From Oscillibacter sp. CAG:241 (GTDB taxonomy: Bacteria; Bacillota; Clostridia; Oscillospirales; Oscillospiraceae): a stretch of 35,495 bases of DNA. Below, one piece after another: positions 14,952-23,228 of this stretch; position 1 is the first letter of the stretch; the number at the start of each line of letters is the position of its first letter. The stretch is from assembly GCA_000435975.1 (NCBI GenBank), contig FR884138.1:1-35495 (forward strand). The letters are read 5' to 3'. The notes beneath the pieces were generated by a model. It ran no database searches, had not been told where the DNA came from, and worked only from the letters and a program-made list of their open reading frames with translations. The translations under genes were made by a program, and so were the position numbers.

Positions 14952-16502
14952 TTACTTGGCGTATTCCACGACCTTGGTCTCCCGCAGGACGTGTACCTTG
15001 ATCTGTCCGGGGTATTCCAGCTCGTTTTCGATGCGCTTGGCCAGCTCCCGGGCCAGAATGACCATCTGGTCCTCGGATACCTGCTCGGGCTTCACCATCA
15101 CGCGGACCTCGCGGCCGGCCTGAATGGCGTAGCTCTTTTCCACGCCGGGATAGCTTCCGGTGATCTCCTCCAGCTTTTCCAGGCGCTTGATATAGTTCTC
15201 CAGGTTCTCCCGCCGCGCGCCGGGACGGGCAGCGGAAATGGCGTCGGCCGCCTGCACCAGACAGGCCACCAGCGTCTTGCACTCCACGTCGTTGTGGTGT
15301 GCCTGGATGGCGTGGATGATGTCCTCCTTCTCCCGGTACTTCCGGCAGAATTCCACGCCCAGGGCCACATGGGTGCCCTCCATCTCGTGGTCCACAGCCT
15401 TGCCGATATCGTGCAGCAGACCCGCCCGCTTGGCGGCCTGCACGTCGGCGCCCAGCTCGGCGGCCATCAGGCCGGCAATGTGGCTTACCTCGATGGAGTG
15501 CTGCAAAACATTCTGACCGTAGCTGGTGCGGTACCGCAGGCGGCCCAGCATTTTCTGCAGCTCCGGGTGCAGGCCCCGGACGCCGGTCTCCAGCACGGCG
15601 CGCTCGCCCTCGGCGCGGATGGTGGCCTCCACCTCCCGCCGGGCCTTTTCCACCATCTCCTCAATATGGGTGGGATGGATGCGGCCGTCGGCAATGAGCT
15701 TTTCCAGAGCCAGCCGGGCGATCTCCCGCCGGACAGGCTCGAAGCAGGAGACGGTAATGGCCTCCGGTGTGTCGTCGATGATGAGATCCGCCCCGGTCAG
15801 GGTCTCCAGGGTGCGGATGTTGCGGCCCTCGCGGCCGATGATGCGTCCCTTCATCTCGTCATTGGGCAGGGGAACCACACTGACGGTGATCTCGGCCACA
15901 TGGTCGGCGGCGCAGCGCTGGATGGCGGTGGCCACGATCTCCCGGGCCCGGCTGTCAGCCTCGTCCTTGGCCCGGGCCTCGATCTCCTTGATCTTCAGGG
16001 CAGTCTCGTGGGTCACCTCGGACTCCACCTGGGCGATCAGGTAATCCTTGGCCTGGTCGGCGGTAAAGCCGGAAATGCGCTCCAGCATCTCGGTCTGGCT
16101 GCGCTTGATGATCTGGATCTCCTCGTTTTCCTTGTCGGCGGCGGCGTGCTTGGCAGCCAGCGCCTCCTCCTTCTTCTCGATGGCGTCCATCTTGTGATCG
16201 AGGTTTTCTTCCTTCTGCTGCAGGCGGCGCTCCTGCTTCTGCAGGTCGGCGCGCCGCTCCTTCACTTCCTTCTCGTACTCGCTGCGGGACTTCAAAATCT
16301 CTTCCTTGGCTTCAAGAAGTGCTTCTCTCTTTTTGTTTTCAGAGCTCTTGATGGCTTCGTTGATGATGCGGGTGGCTTCTTCCTCCGCACTGGAGATCTC
16401 TTTTTCCGCCACGCGCTTGCGATAGCGAATACCGAGGAGGAAAAACACCACGGCGGCCACGGCAAAGGCGGCCGCTGCTACGATCCAACCGGTAGGTGTC
16501 AT
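14952..16502 (-). CDS. rny: Ribonuclease Y
   Basis: Predicted 516 residues, standard for RNase Y, the membrane-anchored endonuclease that starts mRNA decay in Firmicutes. Domains in order: an N-terminal membrane helix (about 5-25), a long charged coiled coil (about 30-190), a KH domain with GREG at 223-226, and an HD phosphohydrolase domain with the metal-binding H364-D365 in AGLLHDIGKAVDH, plus a C-terminal region. ATG 16502 follows AGGAGGAAC. A consensus sigma-A promoter lies upstream, with a leader of about 100 bases, and a strong terminator downstream, so it is a single-gene unit. In Bacillus rny is followed by ymdB; here ymdB is 2.4 kb away on the opposite strand. Confidence 0.97.
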   Translation of the reverse strand: MTPTGWIVAAAAFAVAAVVFFLLGIRYRKRVAEKEISSAEEEATRIINEAIKSSENKKREALLEAKEEILKSRSEYEKEVKERRADLQKQERRLQQKEENLDHKMDAIEKKEEALAAKHAAADKENEEIQIIKRSQTEMLERISGFTADQAKDYLIAQVESEVTHETALKIKEIEARAKDEADSRAREIVATAIQRCAADHVAEITVSVVPLPNDEMKGRIIGREGRNIRTLETLTGADLIIDDTPEAITVSCFEPVRREIARLALEKLIADGRIHPTHIEEMVEKARREVEATIRAEGERAVLETGVRGLHPELQKMLGRLRYRTSYGQNVLQHSIEVSHIAGLMAAELGADVQAAKRAGLLHDIGKAVDHEMEGTHVALGVEFCRKYREKEDIIHAIQAHHNDVECKTLVACLVQAADAISAARPGARRENLENYIKRLEKLEEITGSYPGVEKSYAIQAGREVRVMVKPEQVSEDQMVILARELAKRIENELEYPGQIKVHVLRETKVVEYAK

Positions 16503-16609
16503 GGTTGGTGTTCCTCCTATTCTTTTTTGTGTATGGAAACGGATGGCTCCGTTCTTGGGCAGATAATAACCGGGAGAATCCCCTGTCCCCCCGATGATAA
16601 TCTTATTTA

Positions 16610-16638
16610 ATTTTAATCGGATTGCACAAAACTGTCAA
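16610..16638 (-). promoter_or_regulatory. Strong sigma-A promoter for rny
   Basis: Minus strand: TTGACA (16638-16633), 17-base spacer, TAAAAT (16615-16610). The leader contains an AACGGA/TCCGTT hairpin before the ribosome site. Confidence 0.85.
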
Positions 16639-16680
16639 GAGCGGATTCGCATGTTCCCTGCTATTTTTTCGCTCAGATGT

Positions 16681-17424
16681 CTAAATTTGCACATATGGCG
16701 CGCTGACGTACCCCAGGGTATCGCCGTACAGCACCACGTACCATCCCCGATACTGCCCGAACACCGTCACCGTCTCCCCACTGGGGATCCGGGTCAGCAC
16801 CCGGCCCGTGACCGACGGCTCCGCCCGCAGGTTCACCGGCCCGCCGGACTCCGTGACGATGACGCCGGGCTGGCTGGGACCGGGATAGGTAAAGGGCAGA
16901 CCGAAGTATTCCGCCATGCTCATGGCCAGGTTCTGGCCGATGGCGTCGATGTGGCTTTCGATCCATCGGGCGTCGGCCTCGTTGTCGTGATACCCGATCT
17001 CCACCAGCACCGCCGGGGCCCGAGGCTGCCGCACCTCTCCCAGGGTGGTGGTGGGCCGGGTCACCACCCGCTCCGGCAGGGGATAGATCTCCTGCATGTT
17101 CCGGGCAATGATCTCCGCCCCCCGCCGCCCGTTGGCGCTGGTGGGATAATAGAAGGCGATGATGCCCCGGTTCTGACCCTGGCTGCCGGGGCCGGAGGCG
17201 TTGGAGTGCAGAGCCAGGTAAAAGTCATAGTCCCCGCGGTTTGCCTGGCGGATGGAGGACGCGGCGGTCATATCCGGGGTGTTCCGGGAAAACTGGATGC
17301 CGTTGGCCAGCAGATACGGCTCCATGGCGTCGGCCACCAGGTTCATGAAGTATTCCTCCGACCCGTTCCCGGTGACATAGGGATTATATTCCTGCGTCGA
17401 AGGACTCAGATAAATTCTCGGCAT
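16681..17424 (-). CDS. N-acetylmuramoyl-L-alanine amidase with SH3 domain, no signal peptide
   Basis: Predicted 247 residues. Residues 1-175 are an Amidase_3-like catalytic domain that cuts the bond between N-acetylmuramic acid and L-Ala in peptidoglycan: YLALHSNAS gives a zinc-ligand His, and PAVLVEIGYHDNEADARWI holds the catalytic Glu. At the position of the first zinc His (usual DPGHGG) the sequence reads YLSPSTQEYN, a variant known to me from clostridial phage-type endolysins. A bacterial SH3 domain follows (GGPVNLRAEPSVTGRVLTRIPSGETVTVFG, about 195-247). No signal peptide is present, so release would need lysis or a holin, or it acts in the mother cell. ATG 17424 was preferred over 17430 because AAGGAGA is too close to the latter. 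Confidence 0.88.
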   Translation of the reverse strand: MPRIYLSPSTQEYNPYVTGNGSEEYFMNLVADAMEPYLLANGIQFSRNTPDMTAASSIRQANRGDYDFYLALHSNASGPGSQGQNRGIIAFYYPTSANGRRGAEIIARNMQEIYPLPERVVTRPTTTLGEVRQPRAPAVLVEIGYHDNEADARWIESHIDAIGQNLAMSMAEYFGLPFTYPGPSQPGVIVTESGGPVNLRAEPSVTGRVLTRIPSGETVTVFGQYRGWYVVLYGDTLGYVSAPYVQI

Positions 17425-17475
17425 GGGCATTCTCCTTTCCTGGCCATTCTATGCCAAAATACCGGCTCTGCGCAC

Positions 17476-17504
17476 TGGTAATTTCCCAGCATATGTGATA
17501 CAAT
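17476..17504 (+). promoter_or_regulatory. Extended -10 promoter upstream of copy B and rlmI-like gene
   Basis: TACAAT at 17499-17504 preceded by TGTGA; the -35 region TGGTAA at 17-base spacing is weak. It points into the three-hairpin repeat, so the transcript of the following operon would begin with that element. Confidence 0.55.
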
Positions 17505-17505
17505 A

Positions 17506-17669
17506 GAGGCTGTTGAAAAACTCGGAAGTCTTCCGCCATCGGAAAGGAAGATCGTTACGAAAGAAACCCATCAGGGGTGTCTTTCGTTTTCAATCACAGG
17601 TTTTTCAGAATTCAAAAAGTTCTGAAAAACCGCACGCAGCTTGTCAAAAAAGACTTTTTTGACAAGCTG
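17506..17669 (+). repeat. Three-hairpin intergenic repeat, copy B
   Basis: Same orientation and hairpin order as copy A (1754-1929). Hairpin 1 at 17557-17587 is sequence-identical to copy A. Hairpin 2 at 17599-17631 has a 12-pair stem GGTTTTTCAGAA/TTCTGAAAAACC. Hairpin 3 at 17637-17669 has a 15-pair stem CAGCTTGTCAAAAAA/TTTTTTGACAAGCTG. Compared with copy A, the outer pairs of hairpin 2 change from GCA/TGC to GGT/ACC, keeping the pairing. Here it lies in the leader of the rlmI-ymdB operon, 36 bases before the start codon, whereas copy A lies between convergent genes. Confidence 0.8.
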
Positions 17670-17705
17670 ACAATGGCTTCACATGAAAAAAAGGACGGTG
17701 CCCCT

Positions 17706-18929
17706 ATGAAAGCAGAACGACCCTATCCCCAGATCGCCATCACCCCCAAGGGGGAGGAAGCCCTCACCGGCGGCCATCCCTGGGTGTACGAGGGCGAGGT
17801 CACATCCGTCACCGGCAGCCCCGCCGACGGCGACCTGGTGGACGTGGTGAGCCGCCGGGGCAGCTGGCTGGGCGCCGGATTCTACAACAGCCGCTCCCTG
17901 ATCCGGGTGCGGCTGCTGTCCCGCAACGCCAATGACCGGTTCGATGCGGACTTCTGGGCCCGGCGGGTGCAGTACGCCTGGGACTACCGCAAAACGGTGA
18001 TGGCCCCGGAGGATCTGTCCTGCTGCCGGATCATTTTCGGCGAGGCGGACCATTTTCCCGGCCTGACGGTGGACCGGTTCGGTCCGGTGCTTGTGGCTCA
18101 GGTGCTGTGCCTGGGGCTGGACCGGGTGAAGGATACCATCTTCTCCCAGCTGGTGCGGGTCCTGCGGGCCGACGGACAGGACATCACCGGGGTATACGAG
18201 CGCAACGACGCCGCCCTGCGGGAGAAGGAGGGCATGGCCCAGGGCAAGGGCTGGTATCCTCTGCCCGGGGAGCCTGTGCCGGACTTCACCTGCGCGGACA
18301 TCACGGAAAACGGCATCCGCTACACCGTGGACTTTGAAAACGGCCAGAAAACCGGCTTCTTCCTGGACCAGAAGTACAACCGTCAGGCGGTGGCCCGGCT
18401 GGCCCGGGGCAAAACCGTGTTGGATTGCTTCACCCATACTGGCTCCTTCGCCCTGAACGCCGCCCGGGGCGGGGCAAAGCACGTCACCGCCGTGGACGTG
18501 TCGGACTTCGCCGTGGCGTGCGCCCGGGAAAATGCGGCCCGCAACGGGCTGGAGAGCGTGGTGGACTGCGTGAGTGCCAATGTGTTCGACCTGCTGCCCC
18601 GGCTGCAAAAGGGGCAGTACGACTTCATCATCCTGGACCCGCCCGCCTTCACCAAAAGCCGCCAGACCACCCGGCGGGCCATGGCCGGATATAAGGAGAT
18701 CAACTACCGGGCCATGCGGCTGCTGCCCCGGGGCGGATACCTGGCCACCTGCTCGTGCAGTCACTTCGCCACCGAGGAGCTGTTCCGGAAAATGCTCCGC
18801 GACGCGGCCCACGACGCCGGGGTCCAGCTGCGGCAGATCGAGGCCCGGCAGCAGGCCGCCGACCATCCCATTCTCTGGGGTGTGGAGGAGACCAGCTATC
18901 TGAAATTCTACCTGTTCCAGGTGGTATAA
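17706..18929 (+). CDS. rlmI: RlmI-like class I SAM-dependent 23S rRNA methyltransferase
   Basis: Predicted 407 residues. An N-terminal PUA domain (about 5-75: ITPKGEEALTGGHPWVYEGEVTSV) is followed by the RlmI middle domain (GVYERNDAALREKEGM and ENGIRYTVDFENGQKTGFFLDQKYNR) and a Rossmann methyltransferase with VLDCFTHTGSFALNAA near 238, DPPAF at 311-315 and the Cys motif TCSCSHF near 349-353. The E. coli homologue makes m5C1962 in 23S rRNA; the exact target here is inferred. ATG 17706 is preceded by AAAGGACGG; an upstream in-frame start would translate the hairpin repeat. It opens a plus-strand run of six genes. Confidence 0.87.
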   Translation: MKAERPYPQIAITPKGEEALTGGHPWVYEGEVTSVTGSPADGDLVDVVSRRGSWLGAGFYNSRSLIRVRLLSRNANDRFDADFWARRVQYAWDYRKTVMAPEDLSCCRIIFGEADHFPGLTVDRFGPVLVAQVLCLGLDRVKDTIFSQLVRVLRADGQDITGVYERNDAALREKEGMAQGKGWYPLPGEPVPDFTCADITENGIRYTVDFENGQKTGFFLDQKYNRQAVARLARGKTVLDCFTHTGSFALNAARGGAKHVTAVDVSDFAVACARENAARNGLESVVDCVSANVFDLLPRLQKGQYDFIILDPPAFTKSRQTTRRAMAGYKEINYRAMRLLPRGGYLATCSCSHFATEELFRKMLRDAAHDAGVQLRQIEARQQAADHPILWGVEETSYLKFYLFQVV

Positions 18930-18945
18930 TCAAAAGGAGAAAGCC

Positions 18946-19722
18946 ATGGAATTTCGCGTATTGGCCATCGGCGACGTTACCAGCGAGGAGGGCACCGCCC
19001 ACCTGCGCCGCCATCTGCCGGGCTTTAAAAAAATGAAGGGCGTGGACTTCACCGTTATCAACGGCGAGAACATCTCCGGCACCGGCCTGACCCCCCAGCA
19101 GGCCGACGATCTGTTTGCCGCCGGGGCCGACGTCATCACCCTGGGCAACCACACCTGGGGCAAAATGCAGATCACCGATTATCTGGAGGACAACCGCTAT
19201 ATCCTCCGCCCTGCCAACTTCTCCCCCCGCACCCCGGGCCGGGGCTACGGGGTGTATGACCTGGGCCGGGTGCAGGTGGCGGTGCTGTGCCTGATCGGCC
19301 GGTGCGACCTGGCCTGGGGCAGCGACAACCCCTTCACCACGGCGGACCGCCTGCTGAAAGCCGGGGAAAAGCCCACCTTCACCCTGGTGGATTTCCACGC
19401 CCAGGCCACCAGCGAAAAGCTGGCCATGGCCTATTATCTGGACGGCCGCGTCTCCGCCCTGTGGGGAACCCACACCCATGTGCCCACCGCCGATGAGCGG
19501 GTGTTTCCCAAGGGCACCGGCTATATCACGGACCTGGGCATGACCGGGGCGGTGGAGTCCGTGCTGGGCATCCGTCCGGAGCAGTCCGTGGAGTCGTTTC
19601 TGGGCGGCCTGCCGGGCCGGTACCGTCCGGCGGAGGGCCCCTGCAAGGCCCAGGGCGCCCTGTTTACCTTAGAGGCCTCCACCGGCCTGTGCACCGCCGT
19701 GGAGCGCGTGGATATCCGATAA
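18946..19722 (+). CDS. ymdB: YmdB family metallophosphoesterase
   Basis: Predicted 258 residues, the normal length. YmdB of Bacillus is a metal-dependent 2',3'-cyclic nucleotide phosphodiesterase that affects biofilm and RNA-related gene expression. Metal ligand motifs seen: AIGDV at 7-11, INGENISGTGLT (Glu), LGNHTW (Asn, His), DFHAQATSEK and WGTHTHVPTADE, as in the TIGR00282 family. Start ATG 18946 is preceded by AAAAGGAGAAAGCC and lies 16 bases after the rlmI-like stop, so the genes are probably co-transcribed. Confidence 0.94.
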   Translation: MEFRVLAIGDVTSEEGTAHLRRHLPGFKKMKGVDFTVINGENISGTGLTPQQADDLFAAGADVITLGNHTWGKMQITDYLEDNRYILRPANFSPRTPGRGYGVYDLGRVQVAVLCLIGRCDLAWGSDNPFTTADRLLKAGEKPTFTLVDFHAQATSEKLAMAYYLDGRVSALWGTHTHVPTADERVFPKGTGYITDLGMTGAVESVLGIRPEQSVESFLGGLPGRYRPAEGPCKAQGALFTLEASTGLCTAVERVDIR

Positions 19723-19743
19723 ATACAGAGGAGGAACCGTATC

Positions 19744-20235
19744 ATGTCCGTTGAAAAAGTCCGGGCCTATCTGGAGCCCTTCGGCGTGTCGGACCGCATC
19801 CGGGAGTTCGATGTGTCCAGCGCCACCGTGGAGCTGGCCGCCGTGGCCGTGGGCGTGGAGCCCGCCCGCATTGCCAAGACCCTGAGCTTTCGCCTGGGAG
19901 ACGCTCCCATTCTGGTGGTGACCGCCGGAGACGCCAAGATCGACAACAGCAAATATAAGCACTTTTTCGGCATGAAGGCCAAAATGCTCACCCCGGAGGA
20001 GGCGGTGGAGCGCATCGGCCACGCCGTAGGCGGCGTGTGCCCCTTCGCCCTGCCGGAGGACGTGAAAACCTACCTGGACCGGTCCCTGCGGCGGTTTGAC
20101 ACGGTGTTTCCCGCCGTGGGCAGCGCCGCCAGCGCCATTGAGCTGACCTGTGACCAGCTGGAGCGCTGCTGCGGGGCGAATTTTGCGGGCTGGGTGGACG
20201 TATGCAAGGGCTGGCAGGAGGAGACGGATGGCTAA
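19744..20235 (+). CDS. YbaK/EbsC-type aminoacyl-tRNA deacylase
   Basis: Predicted 163 residues. This family clears mischarged tRNAs, typically Cys-tRNAPro, although many members are uncharacterised. The conserved lysine lies in PARIAKTLSFR, followed by VVTAGDAKIDNSKYKHFFGMKAKMLTPEEAVERIGHAVGGVCPFALP, where the G-x-V-x-PF segment is a family signature. ATG 19744 follows AGGAGGAACC. Its stop overlaps the next gene by eight bases. Substrate specificity is not predictable from the sequence. Confidence 0.9.
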   Translation: MSVEKVRAYLEPFGVSDRIREFDVSSATVELAAVAVGVEPARIAKTLSFRLGDAPILVVTAGDAKIDNSKYKHFFGMKAKMLTPEEAVERIGHAVGGVCPFALPEDVKTYLDRSLRRFDTVFPAVGSAASAIELTCDQLERCCGANFAGWVDVCKGWQEETDG

Positions 20236-21316
20236 GGTTCTTCATGCGGCGGATTTCCACCTGGACAGTGCCTTCCGGGCCCTGCCGGAGGAGCAGGCCC
20301 GTCTGCGGCGGCAGGAGAGCCGGGAGCTGCCCGGCCGCCTGGTGGACTGGGCCAACGACCACGGGGCCCGGCTGATGCTCCTGGCCGGGGACCTGTTCGA
20401 CTCGGACCAGCTGTACAGTCAGACGGCCCAGATGCTGGCCCAGGCCCTGTCCCGCTTTCGGGGCACGGTGGTCATCGCGCCGGGAAATCACGACTGGCTC
20501 TCCGCCGCCAGTCCCTACCGCCAGCCCATCTGGCCGGACAATGTTCACATCTTTCTGGGCCGGGGCATGGAGCGGCTGGCGCTGCCGGAGCTTCAGTGCA
20601 CCGTATACGGGGCGGCCTTCACCGCCCCGGAGGAGCCGGAAAGCGGCCTGCGGGGCTTTTATGCCCAGCCGGACGGCAGCGCCCGCATCATGGTTCTTCA
20701 CGGGGACATGGGCAGCCGGGAAAGCCGCTACCGCCCCCTGACCCCGGAGGAGATCGCTGCCACGGGGCTGGATTACCTGGCCCTGGGCCATGTCCACGCC
20801 CCCTCCGCCATGAACCGGGCCGGAAACACCGTTTGGGCGTATCCCGGCTGCCCCCAGGGCCGGGGCTTCGACGAGACCGGGGAGCGGGGCTTCCTGTTCG
20901 GCGATGTGGAGCCGGGACGGGTGGATATGCGCTTTGTGCCCTTTGCCGGGCGGCGCTATGAAAGCCTCACCGTGGACGTGTCCGGGGGCGACGCCCTGGA
21001 CGCCATCCGCCGCAGCCTGCCGCCGGATACCTCCCGGGATATTTACCGCATCCGCCTCACCGGCGAGACGGCAGAGCCTTTGACGCTGGCTCCCCTGGAG
21101 CGGGCCCTGTCGGGGGAATTTTTCCGGCTGGAGCTGCGGGACGACACGCGCCTGCGCCGGGACCTGTGGGACCCCTGCGGCGACGACACCCTGCGGGGTC
21201 TGTTTCTGGGGCAGCTGCGCCGGGAATACGACGGTGCGGACCCCCGGCGGCAGAAGGAGATCGAGCAGGCGGTGCGCTTCGGCCTGGCCGCCATGGACAA
21301 TACCATTGATTCGTAA
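20228..21316 (+). CDS. SbcD/YhaO-like DNA repair exonuclease
   Basis: Predicted 362-residue metallophosphatase of the Mre11/SbcD type. Phosphoesterase motifs in order: LHAADFHLDS, LAGDLFDSDQLYS, IAPGNHDWLS, VLHGDMGSRESRY and LALGHVHAPSA; the C-terminal part fits the capping domain of YhaO. ATG 20228 overlaps the end of the YbaK-like gene (ATGGCTAA), implying coupling. Such nucleases normally work with an SMC-like ATPase (SbcC or YhaN) encoded next to them; none is present in the window, the next gene being an asparaginase. Confidence 0.88.
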   Translation: MAKVLHAADFHLDSAFRALPEEQARLRRQESRELPGRLVDWANDHGARLMLLAGDLFDSDQLYSQTAQMLAQALSRFRGTVVIAPGNHDWLSAASPYRQPIWPDNVHIFLGRGMERLALPELQCTVYGAAFTAPEEPESGLRGFYAQPDGSARIMVLHGDMGSRESRYRPLTPEEIAATGLDYLALGHVHAPSAMNRAGNTVWAYPGCPQGRGFDETGERGFLFGDVEPGRVDMRFVPFAGRRYESLTVDVSGGDALDAIRRSLPPDTSRDIYRIRLTGETAEPLTLAPLERALSGEFFRLELRDDTRLRRDLWDPCGDDTLRGLFLGQLRREYDGADPRRQKEIEQAVRFGLAAMDNTIDS

Positions 21317-21329
21317 GGGGCGCTTTGCT

Positions 21330-22325
21330 ATGAAAAACATCCTCATGATCGGCACCGGCGGCACCATCGCCTCCGGTCAGACGGCAGACGGTCTGGCTCC
21401 CGAGCTGGACCCCAGCCGCCTTTTGCAGGACACACCCCGGGTGGCTCAGCTGTGCCGGGTGGACTGCCTGCAGCTGTACAGTCTGGACAGCACCAACATC
21501 CGGCCTGACCATTGGCTGGGCCTGGCCCGGGCCATCCGGCAGCATTACGACCAATACGACGGCTTCGTCATCAGCCACGGCACCGATACCATGGCCTACA
21601 CGGCGGCGGCCCTGAGCTATCTGATCCAGGACTGCCCCAAGCCCATCGTCCTCACCGGAGCCCAGAAGCCCATCTGGTTCGACGGCACCGACTCCAAGCG
21701 CAACCTCATCGACGCGTTTCTGTACGCCTGCCGGGGCTGCGGCGGGGTCCAGATCGTGTTCAACGGCCGGGTGATCCTGGGGACCCGGGCCAGAAAGACC
21801 TTCTCCAAGAGCTTCCAGGCGTTCTCCAGCGTCAACTACCCGGAGCTGGCTATGATCCAGGATGAGCGCCTTTTGCAGTACATCACCACCGACAGCTGCC
21901 CCGCCCCCCGGTTCTACGACGATCTGGACGGCAGCGTGGGCCTTTTGAAGCTGATCCCCGGCACCCGCCGGGAGCTGCTGGCCTTCATGGCGGACCGGTA
22001 CGACGGACTGGTCATCGAGGGCTTCGGCGTAGGCGGTCTGCCGGAATACGACGGGTTTTATGACGTGATCCGGCAGGCGGCGGAGAGCGGCAAGCTCGTT
22101 GTCATGACCACCCAGGTGCCCAACGAGGGCAGCGACCTGACGGTGTACCATGTGGGCGGTCATCTGAAGCATACCCTGCGGGTGCTGGAAGCCTACGACA
22201 TGACCACGGAGGCCGCCGTGTGCAAGCTCATGTGGATCCTAGGCCAGACTCACGATTTTGCCCAGGCGGAAAAGCTGTTTTACGCCCCGGTCTCCCGGGA
22301 CATTCTCCGCTTTTCCGGAGAATAA
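21330..22325 (+). CDS. ansA: Type I L-asparaginase
   Basis: Predicted 331-residue cytosolic asparaginase, hydrolysing L-Asn to L-Asp and ammonia. The nucleophile region GTGGTIAS (T12) and the second catalytic block VISHGTDTMAYTAAALSYL are clear, and FDGTDSKRNLIDA follows. There is no signal peptide, consistent with the low-affinity type I enzymes. ATG 21330 lies 14 bases after the nuclease stop, with AAGGGGCG upstream. The reason for its place between a nuclease gene and a folD-like gene is not obvious. Confidence 0.93.
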   Translation: MKNILMIGTGGTIASGQTADGLAPELDPSRLLQDTPRVAQLCRVDCLQLYSLDSTNIRPDHWLGLARAIRQHYDQYDGFVISHGTDTMAYTAAALSYLIQDCPKPIVLTGAQKPIWFDGTDSKRNLIDAFLYACRGCGGVQIVFNGRVILGTRARKTFSKSFQAFSSVNYPELAMIQDERLLQYITTDSCPAPRFYDDLDGSVGLLKLIPGTRRELLAFMADRYDGLVIEGFGVGGLPEYDGFYDVIRQAAESGKLVVMTTQVPNEGSDLTVYHVGGHLKHTLRVLEAYDMTTEAAVCKLMWILGQTHDFAQAEKLFYAPVSRDILRFSGE

Positions 22326-22342
22326 GAATGAGGTGATCCCCC

Positions 22343-23176
22343 ATGTCTACCCTGCTGCGCGGCGCTCCCGTGGCGGAGCGCCTGACTCTGGACCTGAGCC
22401 GCCGGTCCGCCGCCCTGCGCCATCGGGGCGTGATCCCTACCCTGGCCATTCTCCGCGTTGGCAGCAGCCCCGGAGACCTGGCCTATGAAAAAAGCGCCGC
22501 CGCCCGCTGCGCCAGATGCGGCATAGAGGTTCGCCATCTGACCTGGGAGAACGCCGGGGCCCTGCCGGATGCCATCCGCGCCGTCAACGCCGACCCATCC
22601 ATCCACGGGTGCCTGCTGCTGCGTCCTCTGGCGGACAGAGCGGCGGAGGCCGCCGCCGGGCAGCTGCTGCTGCCGGACAAGGACGTGGACGGCATGACCC
22701 CCGGCTCCCTGGCGGGACTGCTGACAGGGCAGAGCGGCTTTGCTCCCTGCACCGCCCAGGCGTGCCTGGAGCTGCTGGACTACTACGAGGTTCCTTTGGC
22801 CGGACGCCGTGCGGTGGTGGTGGGCCGCAGCCTGGTGGTGGGCCAGCCCGCCGCTCTGCTGCTGCAGCGACGCAATGCCACCGTTACCGTGTGCCACACC
22901 GGCACCCGGGACATACCGGCCCTGTGCCGGGAGGCGGACGTGCTGATCGCCGCTGCCGGACGGCCGGGCCTCATCACGGCGGACTGTCTCCGTCCGAGGC
23001 AGACGGTGCTGGACGTGGGCGTCCATCCCGGGCCGGACGGAACCCTCTGCGGCGATGTGGCGGCGGAGGCCGCCGCCCTGGACGTGGCCCTGACCCCGGT
23101 TCCCGGCGGCGTGGGCTCCGTCACCTCCGCCGTCCTCTGTAAGCACACCGTTCAGGCGGCGGAAAAAACGCTGTAA
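22343..23176 (+). CDS. folD: FolD-like methylenetetrahydrofolate dehydrogenase, variant active site
   Basis: Predicted 277 residues. FolD interconverts methylene-, methenyl- and formyl-tetrahydrofolate. The NADP-domain signature is clear (GRRAVVVGRSLVVGQPAALLLQRRNATVTVCHTGT, then PVPGGVGSVTSAVLCKHT) and the folate loop KDVDGMTPGS is present. The active-site Tyr is Y48, but the general-base Lys expected four residues later (E. coli K56) aligns with A52, and the Gln of the VQLPLP motif aligns with L93 in LLLRPLA. Clostridial variants of this kind exist; they probably keep dehydrogenase but lose cyclohydrolase activity. It ends the operon, before a strong terminator. Confidence 0.86.
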   Translation: MSTLLRGAPVAERLTLDLSRRSAALRHRGVIPTLAILRVGSSPGDLAYEKSAAARCARCGIEVRHLTWENAGALPDAIRAVNADPSIHGCLLLRPLADRAAEAAAGQLLLPDKDVDGMTPGSLAGLLTGQSGFAPCTAQACLELLDYYEVPLAGRRAVVVGRSLVVGQPAALLLQRRNATVTVCHTGTRDIPALCREADVLIAAAGRPGLITADCLRPRQTVLDVGVHPGPDGTLCGDVAAEAAALDVALTPVPGGVGSVTSAVLCKHTVQAAEKTL

Positions 23177-23179
23177 TAA

Positions 23180-23216
23180 AAGGCAGGACCCGCAAAGATC
23201 GTGCGGGTCCTGCCTT
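23180..23216. terminator. Bidirectional terminator between folD and trxA
   Basis: AAGGCAGGACCCGCA and TGCGGGTCCTGCCTT make a 15-pair stem with a seven-base loop. On the minus strand (trxA side) it is followed by TTTTATTA; the plus side is less T-rich. Confidence 0.88.
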
Positions 23217-23228
23217 GTTGCATAGCTC

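Noticed and set aside
17431..17470. Sigma-E/K-like promoter (CATAGAAT) upstream of the amidase
   Set aside because: No -35 element at a suitable distance could be found by eye.
17577..17705. N-terminal extension of the rlmI-like protein
   Set aside because: It would translate the hairpin repeat; the PUA domain begins just after ATG 17706, which has an AAAGGACGG site.
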